A DNA stretch of 64,000 nucleotides from assembly GCA_018907035.1 (NCBI GenBank), contig JACCIC010000289.1, positions 342,501 to 406,500 of the forward strand. The letters run 5' to 3'. Position numbers and translations under genes: made by a program. The notes under the pieces are model-generated. The model was not told the DNA's origin. It did no database searches and was given only the letters and a program-made list of their open reading frames with translations. Positions 12,420 to 23,766 of the stretch are shown piece after piece (positions within the stretch are counted from its first letter, which is position 1; each line of letters starts with the position of its first letter). The DNA is from Sycobia sp. Sy_11. Its lineage: Eukaryota > Arthropoda > Insecta > Hymenoptera > Epichrysomallidae.

Positions 12420-13090
12420 TAACCTGGTCCCATCTCGTCGGGGCCGCTGCAACCTGAACTACCCACCCCCCTTCTTAATCGAAAAACCGGCCACATCACG
12501 CCACCCCGTAAAATAACCCCCGTCGATGTTTTTCCGGGACCGATCTATCACCGACAGCGACGTACGAACGCGAAAATCTCGGCTCGGCGCGGCGAAATCG
12601 AGCCCGACGGCCTCCCGGCATCGGCGGTGTGCCTGCCGCCTCCTCGCCGCTTCTCACGCGACTCGAGACAATCTCTCGCGGGCGGGAGAAATTTCGCGGC
12701 GCGACTACGAGACCGCGCGCGCGCGCGCGCTCGCGACTTTCCCGCGTCTTGCAGTGGCGCGCGGCGAACCTGTTCCGAGCAATGCCGGGACAGGGCGGCC
12801 GCTCATTCATCGGCGGATCTCCGCGAGGCGTATATTACTACGTATGCGCGCGCTTGTGTAGACACCTGAGCGTACACCCGCCGGGTATTACCAGGGCGTG
12901 TATATATATATATATATGCAAACTTATACCTATGTATATCTATATATACAGAAGCGTTTCGCACGATGGTCGCGGCGCGTCCGATGGTTTAAAAATAGCG
13001 CTCTCGGAAGCCGATCGCGATGTCAGAGAGAATTCGATCCTGTCCGGACGGCGACTCTCCGCGTTCGATTGCGGCACGGCGCGATTTCGA
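12420..13090. other. GC-rich, CG-dense island
   Basis: Strongly CG-rich segment with a (GC)n run at about 12714-12731 and a short (TA)n run at 12901-12917. Long frames are open on both strands, as expected where TA-containing stop codons are rare. No domain was recognised. It could be a promoter or first-exon region, but no splice site or start codon decides this. Confidence 0.45.
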
Positions 13091-13633
13091 AATAATTGTG
13101 AAATAACGTAAATTGTCTGCTTCTATCTATTTATACATCTATACAAAAGTAGGCTCGACCGGTTGAAAGGGATTGAGTCGAGGGGATTATTAAATTTATT
13201 ATAGGTTATCGTCTACGAAGTCGAAGCAAAAGAATAGTCGAACATCGTTGGTTACCTGCTGTTTACGAAGACATATTTAACGAAAAACATTATGTCCCAG
13301 TTGCATCGCCAGCAATTTACGTTCATCTGATTTTCGCACCGGCGACTTTATTAATTACCAGCTGACTGAAGAAACAAGGATGCGGAAGGAAAAGAAGTTT
13401 TTGAGCTGTAGGAATAGCGAAACAACAATCCCTACTGTCAATTTAAGTTTAATATATACGCTACTATCGGCGGCAAGCAGATCTAATAATTCGTGTGACT
13501 AACGAAACGTGCAGACAATACGTTGGCGAGACTATTACTGCAATTAGTAAAATATAGTACAATATTTTGTTAAATATTTTCTGTATAAATACCTAATTTT
13601 TAACGATTTTATCGAATATCTTCATTTCACATT
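13091..13633. other. unique sequence, no gene recognised
   Basis: Moderately AT-rich. A minus-strand donor-like CAG/GTAACC (about 13250) follows a short ATG frame. The site is too weak to call. Confidence 0.5.
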
Positions 13634-13720
13634 ATGCACTATCTGTATACTCATGGCGGCCATTTTTGCTTTCATTTAGTAGCGTTCCCGTACACATGGC
13701 GAACGTTTCCTTTTTCAGCG

Positions 13721-13840
13721 AAACGGTCGACGAGCATACCAGAAAGTAGATTGAAAATCTGTTTCGAACAATGGATGGAATCAATGGATGAAAGTGTGTG
13801 TTGGAGGACTAATGAAACCTTTGCAACTGAAGTCAAGCTT
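13721..13840 (+). pseudogene. possible mariner-type transposase C-terminal relic
   Basis: An open plus-strand frame reads IPE, eight residues, then FEQWM (the FEQW core lies at about 13763-13774), with Met, Val and Phe at later spaced positions. This order and spacing resemble the tail of mariner-family transposases after their catalytic domain. No catalytic region, upstream transposase sequence or terminal inverted repeats were seen, so at most this is a short decayed fragment. The rest of the surrounding 87-codon frame is unremarkable. The match rests on few residues and could be chance. Confidence 0.3.
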
Positions 13841-14259
13841 AAAAGACATGAGAAATTCCATTCCCTCTCCCTCTCAAGTACAATTTTTCCGAAATAAGAC
13901 CTTTCTAGAAAGATTTGCCCGTACGACGAGGTGTGGATAGCCAAGGATGTAAGGAGAGACACGACAGACCGCTATAGATATCATTAATTCGTATATTCCA
14001 ATCGAACTTTATTGCAACATTACAATATTTTTTTCGCAGGACATTGATTTCCTTCGTGTTCAACGAACAGATATAGTTTCAATTAATTGTTCGAAAGTTT
14101 AGTTTTATAATTAAGGTTCACGATCATAATGGGACAGCCGTGCAATGTGTACTACGTGGGTCGTATAATTGTAAATGTATCTATTTATATTAGATTAAGT
14201 TCGCAAATATAAATTTCCTGGGATTTTGATGGACTCTTTTAAGTCGTTTCATTGAATTT

Positions 14260-14260
<1 letters not shown>

Positions 14261-14292
<32 letters not shown>

Positions 14293-14304
14293 CCTCTCTC
14301 CCCT
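14261..14304. repeat. (CT)n imperfect microsatellite
   Basis: CT run with TTC and CCC interruptions. It lies directly upstream of the possible retroposon end. Confidence 0.9.
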
Positions 14305-14369
14305 TTTGGCCTATGAAGGATCACGAGTCCTTAGGCTCTAATAAATAAAATTCTAATTCTAATTCCCTT
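14305..14369 (+). mobile_element. possible LINE/SINE 3' end
   Basis: A short hairpin (AAGGA with TCCTT) is followed by GGCTCTAATAAATAAA and a tandem TTCTAA tail. A 3' hairpin, an A/T-rich end and a short tandem tail are typical of the 3' ends of insect non-LTR retroposons. No reverse-transcriptase frame lies upstream and target-site duplications were not found. Confidence 0.25.
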
Positions 14370-14869
14370 CTCTCTCGACTGTCAGTCTAATAGGAGTGAC
14401 TGTAAGACCTATAACAATATTTGGCACGTTGTGAAAAAAACAGTCAACATAAGTATTGTTTAATTTCTAAATATATTGTGTTTTATTTGCCATTTTGGAC
14501 AGAATCTAATAGAAAACGGAAAATCTCTTTACGTTCACGTAGTTATCACTTAATAGTCTATATGAGCGTTATTATGATTTTTTATCTTTTTAAATCATAT
14601 AATAAAAGACACATAATTTTACAAAAATGAAATTAATGAACGTTGAATAAATTTCTAAGAGCATCTCTAACATATACGCGCTATAATTTAGTAAAGACAG
14701 ATATATACATAAAAATACTTGGCATCATCCAAGTCGAACTTTAAAATGCAATTTGTCAACGAAAATAAAGATAAGTCGTCGACGCTCCTTTTATTTCGAG
14801 AGATCGATAAAAGACAATTAAGCTCCGAGTCACTTCTCTGCCGCGGCGTCGGTGCATCATTCGGCACTT

Positions 14870-14870
<1 letters not shown>
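14370..14870. other. AT-rich unique sequence
   Basis: No gene seen. Short AT-driven frames only. Confidence 0.55.

Positions 14871-14912
<42 letters not shown>
14871..14912. repeat. (GA)21 microsatellite
   Basis: Perfect 42-bp array, followed by a purine-rich GC-balanced stretch to about 15.1 kb. Confidence 0.95.
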
Positions 14913-14917
<5 letters not shown>

Positions 14918-16236
14918 TGCGAGGGAGAGACTGAGAATTATCTGCATAAATCAATGGAGCGCGCGAAAAGAACGAGGGGAAGAGGTGAGAAATGTACGAG
15001 AAAGCCGCGCTTAACGCGCCTCGTCGCGGTCGGAATATCGAACTCAATATCGCGAGAGCTCGAGAAACAGTTAAGTGGACGAAGAAGTTGAGGAAGTAAA
15101 AAAATAAACGGCTTAGATACACGCCGCGTCGATGAGAGGAACAAAAGGGATATGGAGAGGAGTTCCTGACATTAATCTATATATAGGTGTAGAATAAGCT
15201 CTGCATAAAGCAACTGACCGCATGATGATGTTTATATATACGAATGACTTATGCTAATTACGATCGAGCCTTTCTCAGTTGTTGAAGAAAAGCGCGGATT
15301 AATATATTAATTAAGCGCTCGTATGTATTGTTCGATTTTAAAAATTATCTTTCCGTCCACGTATTAGAAAAACATTTTATCCCCATCGAAACGCGACAGA
15401 TAAAATCCGTCACATTGGGCAGAGTCAGAGTCGAATGTGATAGTTTGCAAATGACTTGGCGCCGAGTCACTTCTGACGTGAAAAGGTAAATAAGATCGTT
15501 ATATAAGTATATGTTATCCAGTAGGTAGAATTCGAATGTAGGTGCCAATACTTTTTTACATTGACAAAGTGTCACTGATGAAAAGATATCCATCTAGAAT
15601 AAATGGTCTTTCATATTTGGCACGGATTAACAGTATAACCTATTGTATATAGAGTATTAAATGTATTCGCATCAAGTTATTTTACGCAGTAATAAATGGC
15701 CCATACCAAGTTCATTTTATTATACAACACGTGCTATATAATAATATTTAAAAATTATTGGGTAGTTTTTAGGCATTCTTATTATCCGGTTTATGGACAA
15801 TTTCGTTTAACTCTGATAAATGACAATAAATTATGGAAAAAACGATTAATTTGGTGGCCAATAATATGCAGCTTTAGCAGGTCAATATTTTAACTGCCTT
15901 TAAATAAAATTGTCAATTATTAGCTTGTAATTGTTTTTTGTTTCTATCAGGACTAAAAGCGTATACATAGAGAAATATGTAGGTCGTCGAAGCATTATGG
16001 AGTTCCTCTTCTAAACTAAAAAAAAAAAGAGAGAGGGGGGCGGAGTGGGAGAGAGAGAGCGATTATCATGTAAAAGTGAGCTGCAGGAACGAAAGGCGTG
16101 GCACCGCTGGTACGACGAGAGAAGCCGGGGACTCTTAATGGAAATCAAAATAAATCGGTTCCGATCTCGTCTCGCGTAGATTACCAAAGGTATTACTTCC
16201 GAATTCCTTTCTTCGTTCTTTCTATCCTCATTTATT

Positions 16237-16240
<4 letters not shown>
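14913..16240. other. unique sequence, no gene recognised
   Basis: Minus-strand frame 15345-15593 (82 codons) is open but unrecognised and lacks splice context. A purine-rich A/G tract occurs at 16018-16061. Confidence 0.5.
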
Positions 16241-16274
<34 letters not shown>

Positions 16275-16312
16275 GCTGTGTGTGTGTGTGCGCGCGCGCG
16301 GGCGCGCGTGTG
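16241..16312. repeat. (CT)n-(TG)n-(CG)n compound microsatellite
   Basis: Three dinucleotide runs in direct succession: CT (32 bp), TG (about 15 bp), then CG (about 19 bp). Confidence 0.95.
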
Positions 16313-16539
16313 TCCATCCGCACGTTTCCTGGAGAACGAAGTTGCGAGTAAGATTTGCATCCGCATAAGGGGAAAGTTTCTTTGATTAAAGTGAGTATAT
16401 CTGTGTGTATATGTGAGAACCTTATATACTAATAACATTACAACGAAATTTTATTTTATACTTTCGCCGCGCATTTATTTATTCATATGAAACAATTTTA
16501 TTTTACTTATATATATCTTATCTTATATATGTATATATA

Positions 16540-16542
<3 letters not shown>

Positions 16543-16592
<50 letters not shown>
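16543..16592. repeat. (TA)25 microsatellite
   Basis: Perfect 50-bp array, 68 bp from the next one. Confidence 0.95.
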
Positions 16593-16593
<1 letters not shown>

Positions 16594-16658
16594 GTAAAAA
16601 CAAGCATCTGCCGATTATATAATTGACGCTAGTCTCCTCGTATATATGTATATAGTTA

Positions 16659-16660
<2 letters not shown>

Positions 16661-16707
<47 letters not shown>
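16661..16707. repeat. (AT)23 microsatellite
   Basis: Perfect 47-bp array. It forms a pair with the preceding array. Confidence 0.95.
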
Positions 16708-16708
<1 letters not shown>

Positions 16709-17121
16709 CAATTTGTCGACCGTATCCGTACGATGAGCGCGAGGCGTTGCGCGCAGATGTTATTGCACTTTATATATATATGTATATGTATATATACACA
16801 ATCTCTTATATTAGTTATTACGTTTATGTCATAAACGAAACGTCGAGCGACGAAGCCGTTGCGTAAGAAGCGTCTATTGTGCAGCTGGTGTAATTCATAA
16901 TCTAAAATGAATTACGCTCTTGATCGTACGAATGTAATTCATAACGATGCCGGTAATTTATATAATTCTCGACGATGGCTGGCGAATTTTCGATGACGTG
17001 TATCCCCATACTGAAACAAAAACAGCGGCACGCGCTCTTCGTTGAGAGAATTAAAAGAAAAAAAATTGTTCGCGTTATATATTTATGTATAAATGTGTAT
17101 GAACACGTTTTAATGGCAGGT

Positions 17122-17123
<2 letters not shown>
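16708..17123. other. unique sequence
   Basis: CG-containing unique DNA between TA arrays. No gene seen. Confidence 0.55.

Positions 17124-17164
<41 letters not shown>
17124..17164. repeat. (TA)20 microsatellite
   Basis: Perfect 41-bp array. Confidence 0.95.
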
Positions 17165-17166
<2 letters not shown>

Positions 17167-17308
17167 CAAGTAGGCGAGATTGAATCTCTCGGAATACGTC
17201 GCGTGATCGACAAATGTATCCTGCATAGCGAGCGTGTGCTCCTTTCGCACGCATCTGTGGCCTGTGGTGCTAGATTTTATTGATGGAAATTAGAGCACCG
17301 CTATGTAG

Positions 17309-17309
<1 letters not shown>

Positions 17310-17353
<44 letters not shown>
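17310..17353. repeat. (TA)22 microsatellite
   Basis: Perfect 44-bp array. Confidence 0.95.
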
Positions 17354-17356
<3 letters not shown>

Positions 17357-18902
17357 GTAACTACTACCTACAGGCAGTTATAATATCAGTAAGTCGAGCG
17401 CTTGTAAATATAATACAGCCGATAGTGCCTCGGATGATGCGCTCATTCGATTCTAGAGAGAAATTAGGGTATATTCGATCGAGGGGGCTTCTTCTTTGCT
17501 GAATTCTTAAAAATAATCCCATGCGTATACTGAACTTCGTTTTACCATCCGTGAATTCGAAACCCTTGTTCGAGAGCCTTTGGCCGCCGCCAAAATTTTG
17601 TCTCCCGGCCCAGTCGGCAGAACGTAGGATTTTGAAAATCCGCTCGGTTACGCGTCTAGTTTCGACTTTACTATCGAGCTCTAATCTAACGACGGCAATT
17701 GTGCCGTGATCGTCATACTACTCACGGAACGAAGGGATTTTTAGCCGAGCCTATACGCCATCGCGAACTGATCGATAGCATAACCCTATAGTATCGACCT
17801 TCTTTAGATAACCAGCATCCGGACGAGCTTAATCCACGGCTAAAATTTGTAAATTACGTATATAATCTCCTTCGTAGACGCGGAATGAAAAAAAAAAAAA
17901 AAAACAAAAATTTTGCAATACGCTATACCTCCTCTGGCGACGGCGCAGCCACGAGCCGGACTTGCGTCATTTTTACGACCGCGCGCCGATACGGCATCAC
18001 AGCGAGAAAGTAATTTGCCGTGCGGAAATATCGCTTGAATATTATTATTGAAAATGTTATTGTGATCGGTGCTGGTGCAGTCAACGAGTTGGTTAACTTG
18101 CGGATCAATACTATGGATTCTGTGCGCCGAGTTTACGAATAAATTAGTACCGTGATTTTATTTAATCAACGAAACTCGTGGAGACACAATTTTCACGCTT
18201 TTTTTTTGTGGCACAAAGACTGGTCTTTTGTATCTCATTAATAGCTTTTAATAAAATGGCGCAGAGGAGTCGATTCAAACGTAATTTTATGTAAATGATA
18301 AACGTGATACTTGGCGCCACACACTTAATACAAAATCTACTTTTGAGAGAAATTACATCGATTGTCGAATTGGCCAAAAAAGTATGCAGGTGGTTGGAAA
18401 AAAGGGGGCGTTAGGAAGTTCCGTGGGTACAGTGAGTTTTATGATCGAGAGGATTCAGGCCTGTGTTTATGAACAGTCCTGCCGCAGGAGGGCCGGTCAC
18501 TGATTGTAAAACTCGGAGCCCTAAAGAGTGGGAGAACGATGTTTCTATCGATCGTGCGAAAATTGGAGTTGGTGTTGGACGAGCATCGAAGCGAAAACCT
18601 TTTGTCTTAACCAAATTTCAAAATTTACTTTAAAAAAAAAGAAGCAAGAAACAAGTTTTGTAAAGGAAGATAAAGTTAAAATTGTAAAGACTTTATAAAC
18701 TAAAAAAAGTATTGTTCGTACGCTTTGCCCTCAGCTATCTGCTGTGCTCGCCAGTAAAACGAGCCGAGCAATTGCGACGCAATTGTAAAACTAATCAAAT
18801 GTTGGAATAAAGTATATTTCTCTCAAAATTACATTTTATTGATTCATTTTTCTGTATCCAACATACTGATTTATTTTTAAAAAATTCTTGGGAATCCTAA
18901 AC

Positions 18903-18932
18903 CACTACGTGTAAGTTATCTTACCTGTAGTG
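18903..18932. other. imperfect inverted repeat
   Basis: Two 13-bp arms (CACTACGTGTAAG and CTTACCTGTAGTG) are complementary at 11 of 13 positions around a 4-nt loop. The right arm contains the minus-strand donor of the candidate exon at 18925-19035. Confidence 0.7.
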
Positions 18933-19035
18933 CCATCTTGGCTATCATGGCATCAGGACCACCGATCCCAATACAAATCACAAGTTCGATTGGACTTTGG
19001 GTCGTTAAATCATCAAAGGACTGATCACTTCCTTA
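18925..19035 (-). other. possible 111-nt exon (minus strand)
   Basis: Bounded by an acceptor-like GATTCCTTAG and a consensus donor CAG/GTAAG. After an initial TAA one frame stays open for 36 codons with a strikingly protein-like hydrophobic stretch (ELVICIGIGGPDAMIAKM). All three phases hit a stop if the nearest AG is used. It would therefore have to be a poison exon, use an AG a few bases further in (GTAAG or GGAAG, both poor acceptors), or not be an exon at all. The protein is unrecognised. Confidence 0.2.
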
Positions 19036-20128
19036 CTAAGGAATCATAATATTATGTCGAAATATCGCAATTTAATGCAAAGCACACCTTATTTCAATCG
19101 TATAAAGGAGCCTCTCTGGTGGGTGCACATGTTTCCCAAAAATATAACAAGTACACACATTAGAACATAAATTATAAATCTTGCTATACATACACTTAAC
19201 AATTGACCAAGAAGTATAAAGATTATATAACTTTATTATAATATCGATATGAAACACGATAGACAAAAACATAAAAGTTGCATGTCTTATTTTGAGAATT
19301 CAATAACTCACTCCATTTATCTACACCTTCATTATTTAGATTGATATGATTAATTAGATAATTGAAATTTTACACTATATCTCACATTACTTTAAATTTC
19401 AATGCAAATTATGCAAACTGATGTATATAAGAAATAGGAAGTTTCTTTATATATACCTCTGTATTATGCAGTTTGAACCTGGTAATACTTTTATTACGCT
19501 TACGATGGAATAATCCGTCAATGCGAAAAAAGTCCATGATGGCAATAACGCAGAAGTATAGTACAGGCGACAAGACACCTATGAAGATTTAGCAGGCCCC
19601 GAATGGGAAAAAATGTGCCAAAATTGAAATGTGATACGCAGTGTCCAGAAACACATTTTCGGTAAAATCGGCCAAAAATGGTTCACTATTCGACAATAGG
19701 CCAGATATCCTACACAGACAACAGAATTATAATCCCGTATAGACTATCGATGGAACATCAATTTATTTCATCATCCATTCATTGTGCATTCTCTATCGCT
19801 CGCTTCAAATATATCTACAAACGAGATTTTCCAGATCGCGCATTGCACATTGCTCTCTACACGCGCGTATCGGGGGGACTATAAAGAAGAAGAAAAAAGA
19901 AACAACGGCGTCGACGATCTAATTAGATTGTAAAGGCTACTTAAAACGAACTCAAGCCGGTAGGGATTTTATGGTTCATAAATACGCGGTGTAAAGTTTA
20001 TTTATAGCGCGGCTCTCGGCACTTAAAAACAACGCGCGCGGGCGTTACACGGTTTTCTAAAATGTATTATAGCAGGTGCCTTTTAACGATAATCATAAAC
20101 GGGCGCGCGTCTATTTTCAAATATAGGC

Positions 20129-20129
<1 letters not shown>

Positions 20130-20178
<49 letters not shown>
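20130..20178. repeat. (TA)24 microsatellite
   Basis: 49-bp array followed by a CA-rich tract with GGCA and GCAGA interruptions to about 20240. Confidence 0.95.
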
Positions 20179-20182
<4 letters not shown>

Positions 20183-20326
20183 AGAGGCGCGCGCACTCAA
20201 ACCCACACACAGGCACAGGCACACGCAGACACGCACAGGTATAAATGTGATATAAAACAGTGGTCGAGAAGAAAGTAATATACCCAGTTTTACGTATACA
20301 TCCTACGTGCACTATATAAGCTCACT

Positions 20327-20328
<2 letters not shown>

Positions 20329-20374
<46 letters not shown>
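20329..20374. repeat. (AT)23 microsatellite
   Basis: Perfect 46-bp array. Confidence 0.95.
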
Positions 20375-20377
<3 letters not shown>

Positions 20378-21838
20378 ATTTTCTCAGCGATAATCTTCGA
20401 CTCGCGCCAGCTAGCCGAACCTATGTATATATCTATAGTCGTGTAAGATATTATCGAGTCGCGTCTATCGATATACGCGGATATCGCGCGTGACCCAATT
20501 ATTATTATACCCCGGCATCCCCGGAGCGTTAGATATTTTAGTTAATCTTAACTTTCGATATGTGGCGCGCGGCTCGAGAGTCCGCAATAAAAGTCCTATA
20601 TTGGGTCACCTTTTTATATACAGATATACGTATATGCAGACACTCGTTCGAATCAATGTGGCGGCGTGTCGGGGGGGGGGGAGAAATTGGATAATGCAGA
20701 TAGATATATTCTGTGCAAATGCGCATCGGTGGAATAGCGTGATTTTTTGTTGTTTTTGTTTCGTTTTGTTTCGTTACTCTTTTGCAAGGTAGTAGAAAAG
20801 CAATGAATTTTGCTGCTCCACGTTTTCTTGCATGGATTTATTTCCCGTTCTTGACGGATAAACCGGCTTTCAAAAATGCGCATTTTCAGATTCGAAATTA
20901 TCGGAGCTTCGTCGGGACATTTATCCAATAATCGAAGGCAATATTAAAAGGTGGAAATCAATGTCTTGAACGAGTCAGCGATTATTATTATTTTCTTTTT
21001 CCAGAAACAATACGTTCTTTTTCAGCTTAACCTCGCAGATATCTATACAAACCGAGCTTCAGCTCCATATCGATATTCGATATTTTCTTATACTCAAGTG
21101 GTACGCTTAACCGTTGTAATAGTTTACTATAAAAATTTATTTACACTGTGAAATCATAATCATAAATAGCTGAACAAATTTTTTTCATAATTTTTTACAA
21201 TATGAATAATCAATTGGTATGGTATAATTAAACCTATATTATCTATTAAGTCGAAAGACCTTTGTCGTTTGCATTATTGAAACGTAGAAATGAAAACAAT
21301 ATTTACGCAAATTGCAATGAAGAATATATTTAAAATTTAATATTGAACGAATCTCGAATTGCAATACTTGGATCATATATTTGTTTCGATCTTCGAAGTC
21401 GAGCGTGCGATTCTCGTAATGAAACTCCGCGGGATTCGATTCATAGTTTTTAGAAAGATAATTTTTTGTAATAAATTGGATAGAAATGAAACATTTCTTG
21501 AGTTCTTTACGTTTCAGCGTTCCTTGCAAGAGGTTACATTTATTGATTTGCTTTTTTTTCAATTCACTGAAAATCCGTGAATGAAAATCTCTGTAATTGA
21601 CAAAAAATATAAGATTGAAAAAAAATTAAGAAACGTTCAAAATCTTAATAATCGGATTGTATTATTGGAAATTAGAATAAAAATAGATAGCGCTTAATAA
21701 TGTATGGACTGCTATCAAATCTATATAGTTGGTTCCGTAGCGCCCTCTAACGCCGAGGAAAATTCTTCAAATTCTGACTTTAAAACTGAAGGAGCAGCGG
21801 CTTCGGGGCTTCTATCCGTTCATGATTAGAAGTAGCAT
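20375..21838. other. unique sequence with a G11 run
   Basis: A homopolymer of 11 G lies at 20671-20681. The 107-codon minus-strand frame 21239-21562 is Lys/Asn/Phe-rich and AT-driven, with no recognised domain. Confidence 0.5.
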
Positions 21839-21851
21839 TCTCTCTCTCTCT

Positions 21852-21907
<56 letters not shown>
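21839..21907. repeat. (TC)n-(TA)n compound microsatellite
   Basis: A 15-bp TC run is joined to a 53-bp TA run. Confidence 0.95.
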
Positions 21908-21913
<6 letters not shown>

Positions 21914-22462
21914 TACTATTGTCGTTTGAGTGAAATTTGTCGAAACTTGAAAATATGTTTTGTATATTTTTAAGTTTGGACAAATTCCATGCCAACAAAA
22001 ACGCCAACATTACTAGAAATGTACAAAATAAAAAATGTATAAAAAGAATTTTCTATATATATAGATCCAAAGGTAGTTTCTCACGGATCTGAGTGACGTT
22101 CATGACGTTTTGTCTAAGATGCGCTCTGGAAAATACTGTAATTTAATAAATGTCACTGTAAATTAATAAATTTGTAGATCTTACGATCTTGGGTATTTTT
22201 GTCTCGTATATCATAATTCTTTATTTTCATTTTGCTCATAACAACATATAACTAGGAGAGTAACGTAAAAACACTAACGATGACTGAAACTTAATATTAT
22301 AACTTATTCTTAATATTATCTAATGCATATAAAGTTATATACAAAAAATTCAATAGTAAGCACTAATTATTCAAAATACATTATAAAAAATAATAACAGA
22401 AACAACTTTTCGTCTCTAATGTTGATTTGTCGGTCATTTCTATCATTATCAAATAAGATTTT
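21908..22462. other. AT-rich unique sequence
   Basis: No gene or structure seen. Confidence 0.6.
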
Positions 22463-22466
22463 GAGT

Positions 22467-22524
<58 letters not shown>

Positions 22525-22528
22525 GATA

Positions 22529-22555
<27 letters not shown>
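22463..22555. repeat. (GA)n interrupted microsatellite, about 93 bp
   Basis: GA blocks separated by CA, GG and TAA interruptions. It marks an abrupt boundary between AT-rich DNA on the left and a GC-rich island on the right. Confidence 0.95.
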
Positions 22556-22559
<4 letters not shown>

Positions 22560-23480
22560 TATTTCCACGAACTAGAGCACCGACCGTTTTCCGGGAAACC
22601 GAGTCTGTCCGACTTCGGGCTCTCTGCCCTCCACCTCACCCCCATTATTTTAATCGCGGGTGGATGGCGGGAGAGGCTCCTCAGGGCATCCTTAAAACGT
22701 GACCCTTCCGGAATCGCGTATCTATGTATACGTAAGGAGAGGCCGACGTAACGACCGGTACGAACTGTACACCGAGTCCTCGAACCTCCTTTCGCCCGCT
22801 CCGTCCTCTACCCCCCCCCACCCCCTTTCGCCGTCCAGCCCGTCACACGGAGCAGCAAAATCATGCCCGCCCAAACTCGATAAGGCCTGATAAAGGGTGC
22901 GCCGAGGTGAGGGTGTGGTGGGGCACGTTCATTATTATACATACACCGCGTCGCGAGTTACGAGCGGGGGGAGGGGGAGGTGGAGGGAATTGACGCGCAT
23001 CGGCCGACAGCTCGGGGCGAGCCGAGCGCGTAGCGAACGTGAATATAACGGTTAATTAGCGCGTCGACCACCTACGCCATACCGGCCGCTCGTTAAGCGT
23101 TCCGCGGGGCGTTCGTTATATTTCGTTTACAAGCTCCGCTATTTCCCGCGACACGGGATGTCGCGCGCGGAGCTTCGACGGGTTCGGGTGGAGAGGGGGG
23201 GGGGCGGGAGGACGCGGCCGCAAGCTCGCGCCGTGCTCTGTTTGGCCGGCCAGCTGGTACGGTTAGAAAGTGCGCGTATCATCTATATATATATATAGAT
23301 ATATATATTACGCGGATTCGTACAGTTGCAGTTTTACGCGGATCGATGGGGTGGCGGTGATGGTGGGGCGGGGACGAGATGTCAATGCTACCTCGTTTTG
23401 AATTTCACGCACGCGCTTCTTTCGCCGTACAGAGGAAGAAAATGGAATTAATACAAGGAAATTTTGTCGGATTTGCGCAA
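22556..23480. other. GC-rich, CG-dense island
   Basis: About 0.9 kb of high-GC sequence with runs of C (22811-22818) and G (23193-23201). It contains a GTTAATTAGC homeodomain-like core near 23049. No supported open frame or splice pair. It could be a promoter, enhancer or first exon, which is inference from composition only. Confidence 0.45.
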
Positions 23481-23581
23481 AAGCCGCAAATTCCCATCAC
23501 TGGCATATATATTAATTAAGCTCAAATTAATGCCTCGATTGTGTCACGGAGTATATTTCCTATATATAGTATATTTCCTAT

Positions 23582-23583
<2 letters not shown>

Positions 23584-23627
<44 letters not shown>
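23584..23627. repeat. (TA)22 microsatellite
   Basis: Perfect 44-bp array. Confidence 0.95.
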
Positions 23628-23628
<1 letters not shown>

Positions 23629-23696
23629 CTCTCGCATCATTCTCGACGCTGTCACGGAGCTTAATAACCAAGAGCACGAGAATTTTGACAATTATG

Positions 23697-23766
23697 AGAG
23701 AGAAGAGAGAGAGAGAGAGAGTGAGTGAGTGAGAGAGTGAGCGAGAGAGTGAGTGAGGGAGGGAGC
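23697..23766. repeat. (GA)n/(GTGA)n compound microsatellite
   Basis: A GA run is followed by mixed GTGA and GAGC tetramers. Confidence 0.9.

Larger units (their letters stand above)
17354..20129. other. unique sequence with an A17 run
   Basis: A homopolymer of 17 A lies at 17888-17904. Minus-strand frame 18411-18614 is protein-like in composition but starts only at TTG and matches nothing I know. The imperfect hairpin and candidate exon at 18.9-19.0 kb are listed separately. Confidence 0.5.

Noticed and set aside
15541..15575. CCAATACTTTTTTACA resembling a Tc1-type terminal repeat
   Set aside because: No partner repeat in inverted orientation and no transposase nearby.
18930..19000. tRNA-like A-box and B-box similarity (TGGCTATCATGG and AGTTCGATTGG)
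   Set aside because: The stems around the supposed T-loop do not pair and no cloverleaf can be drawn.
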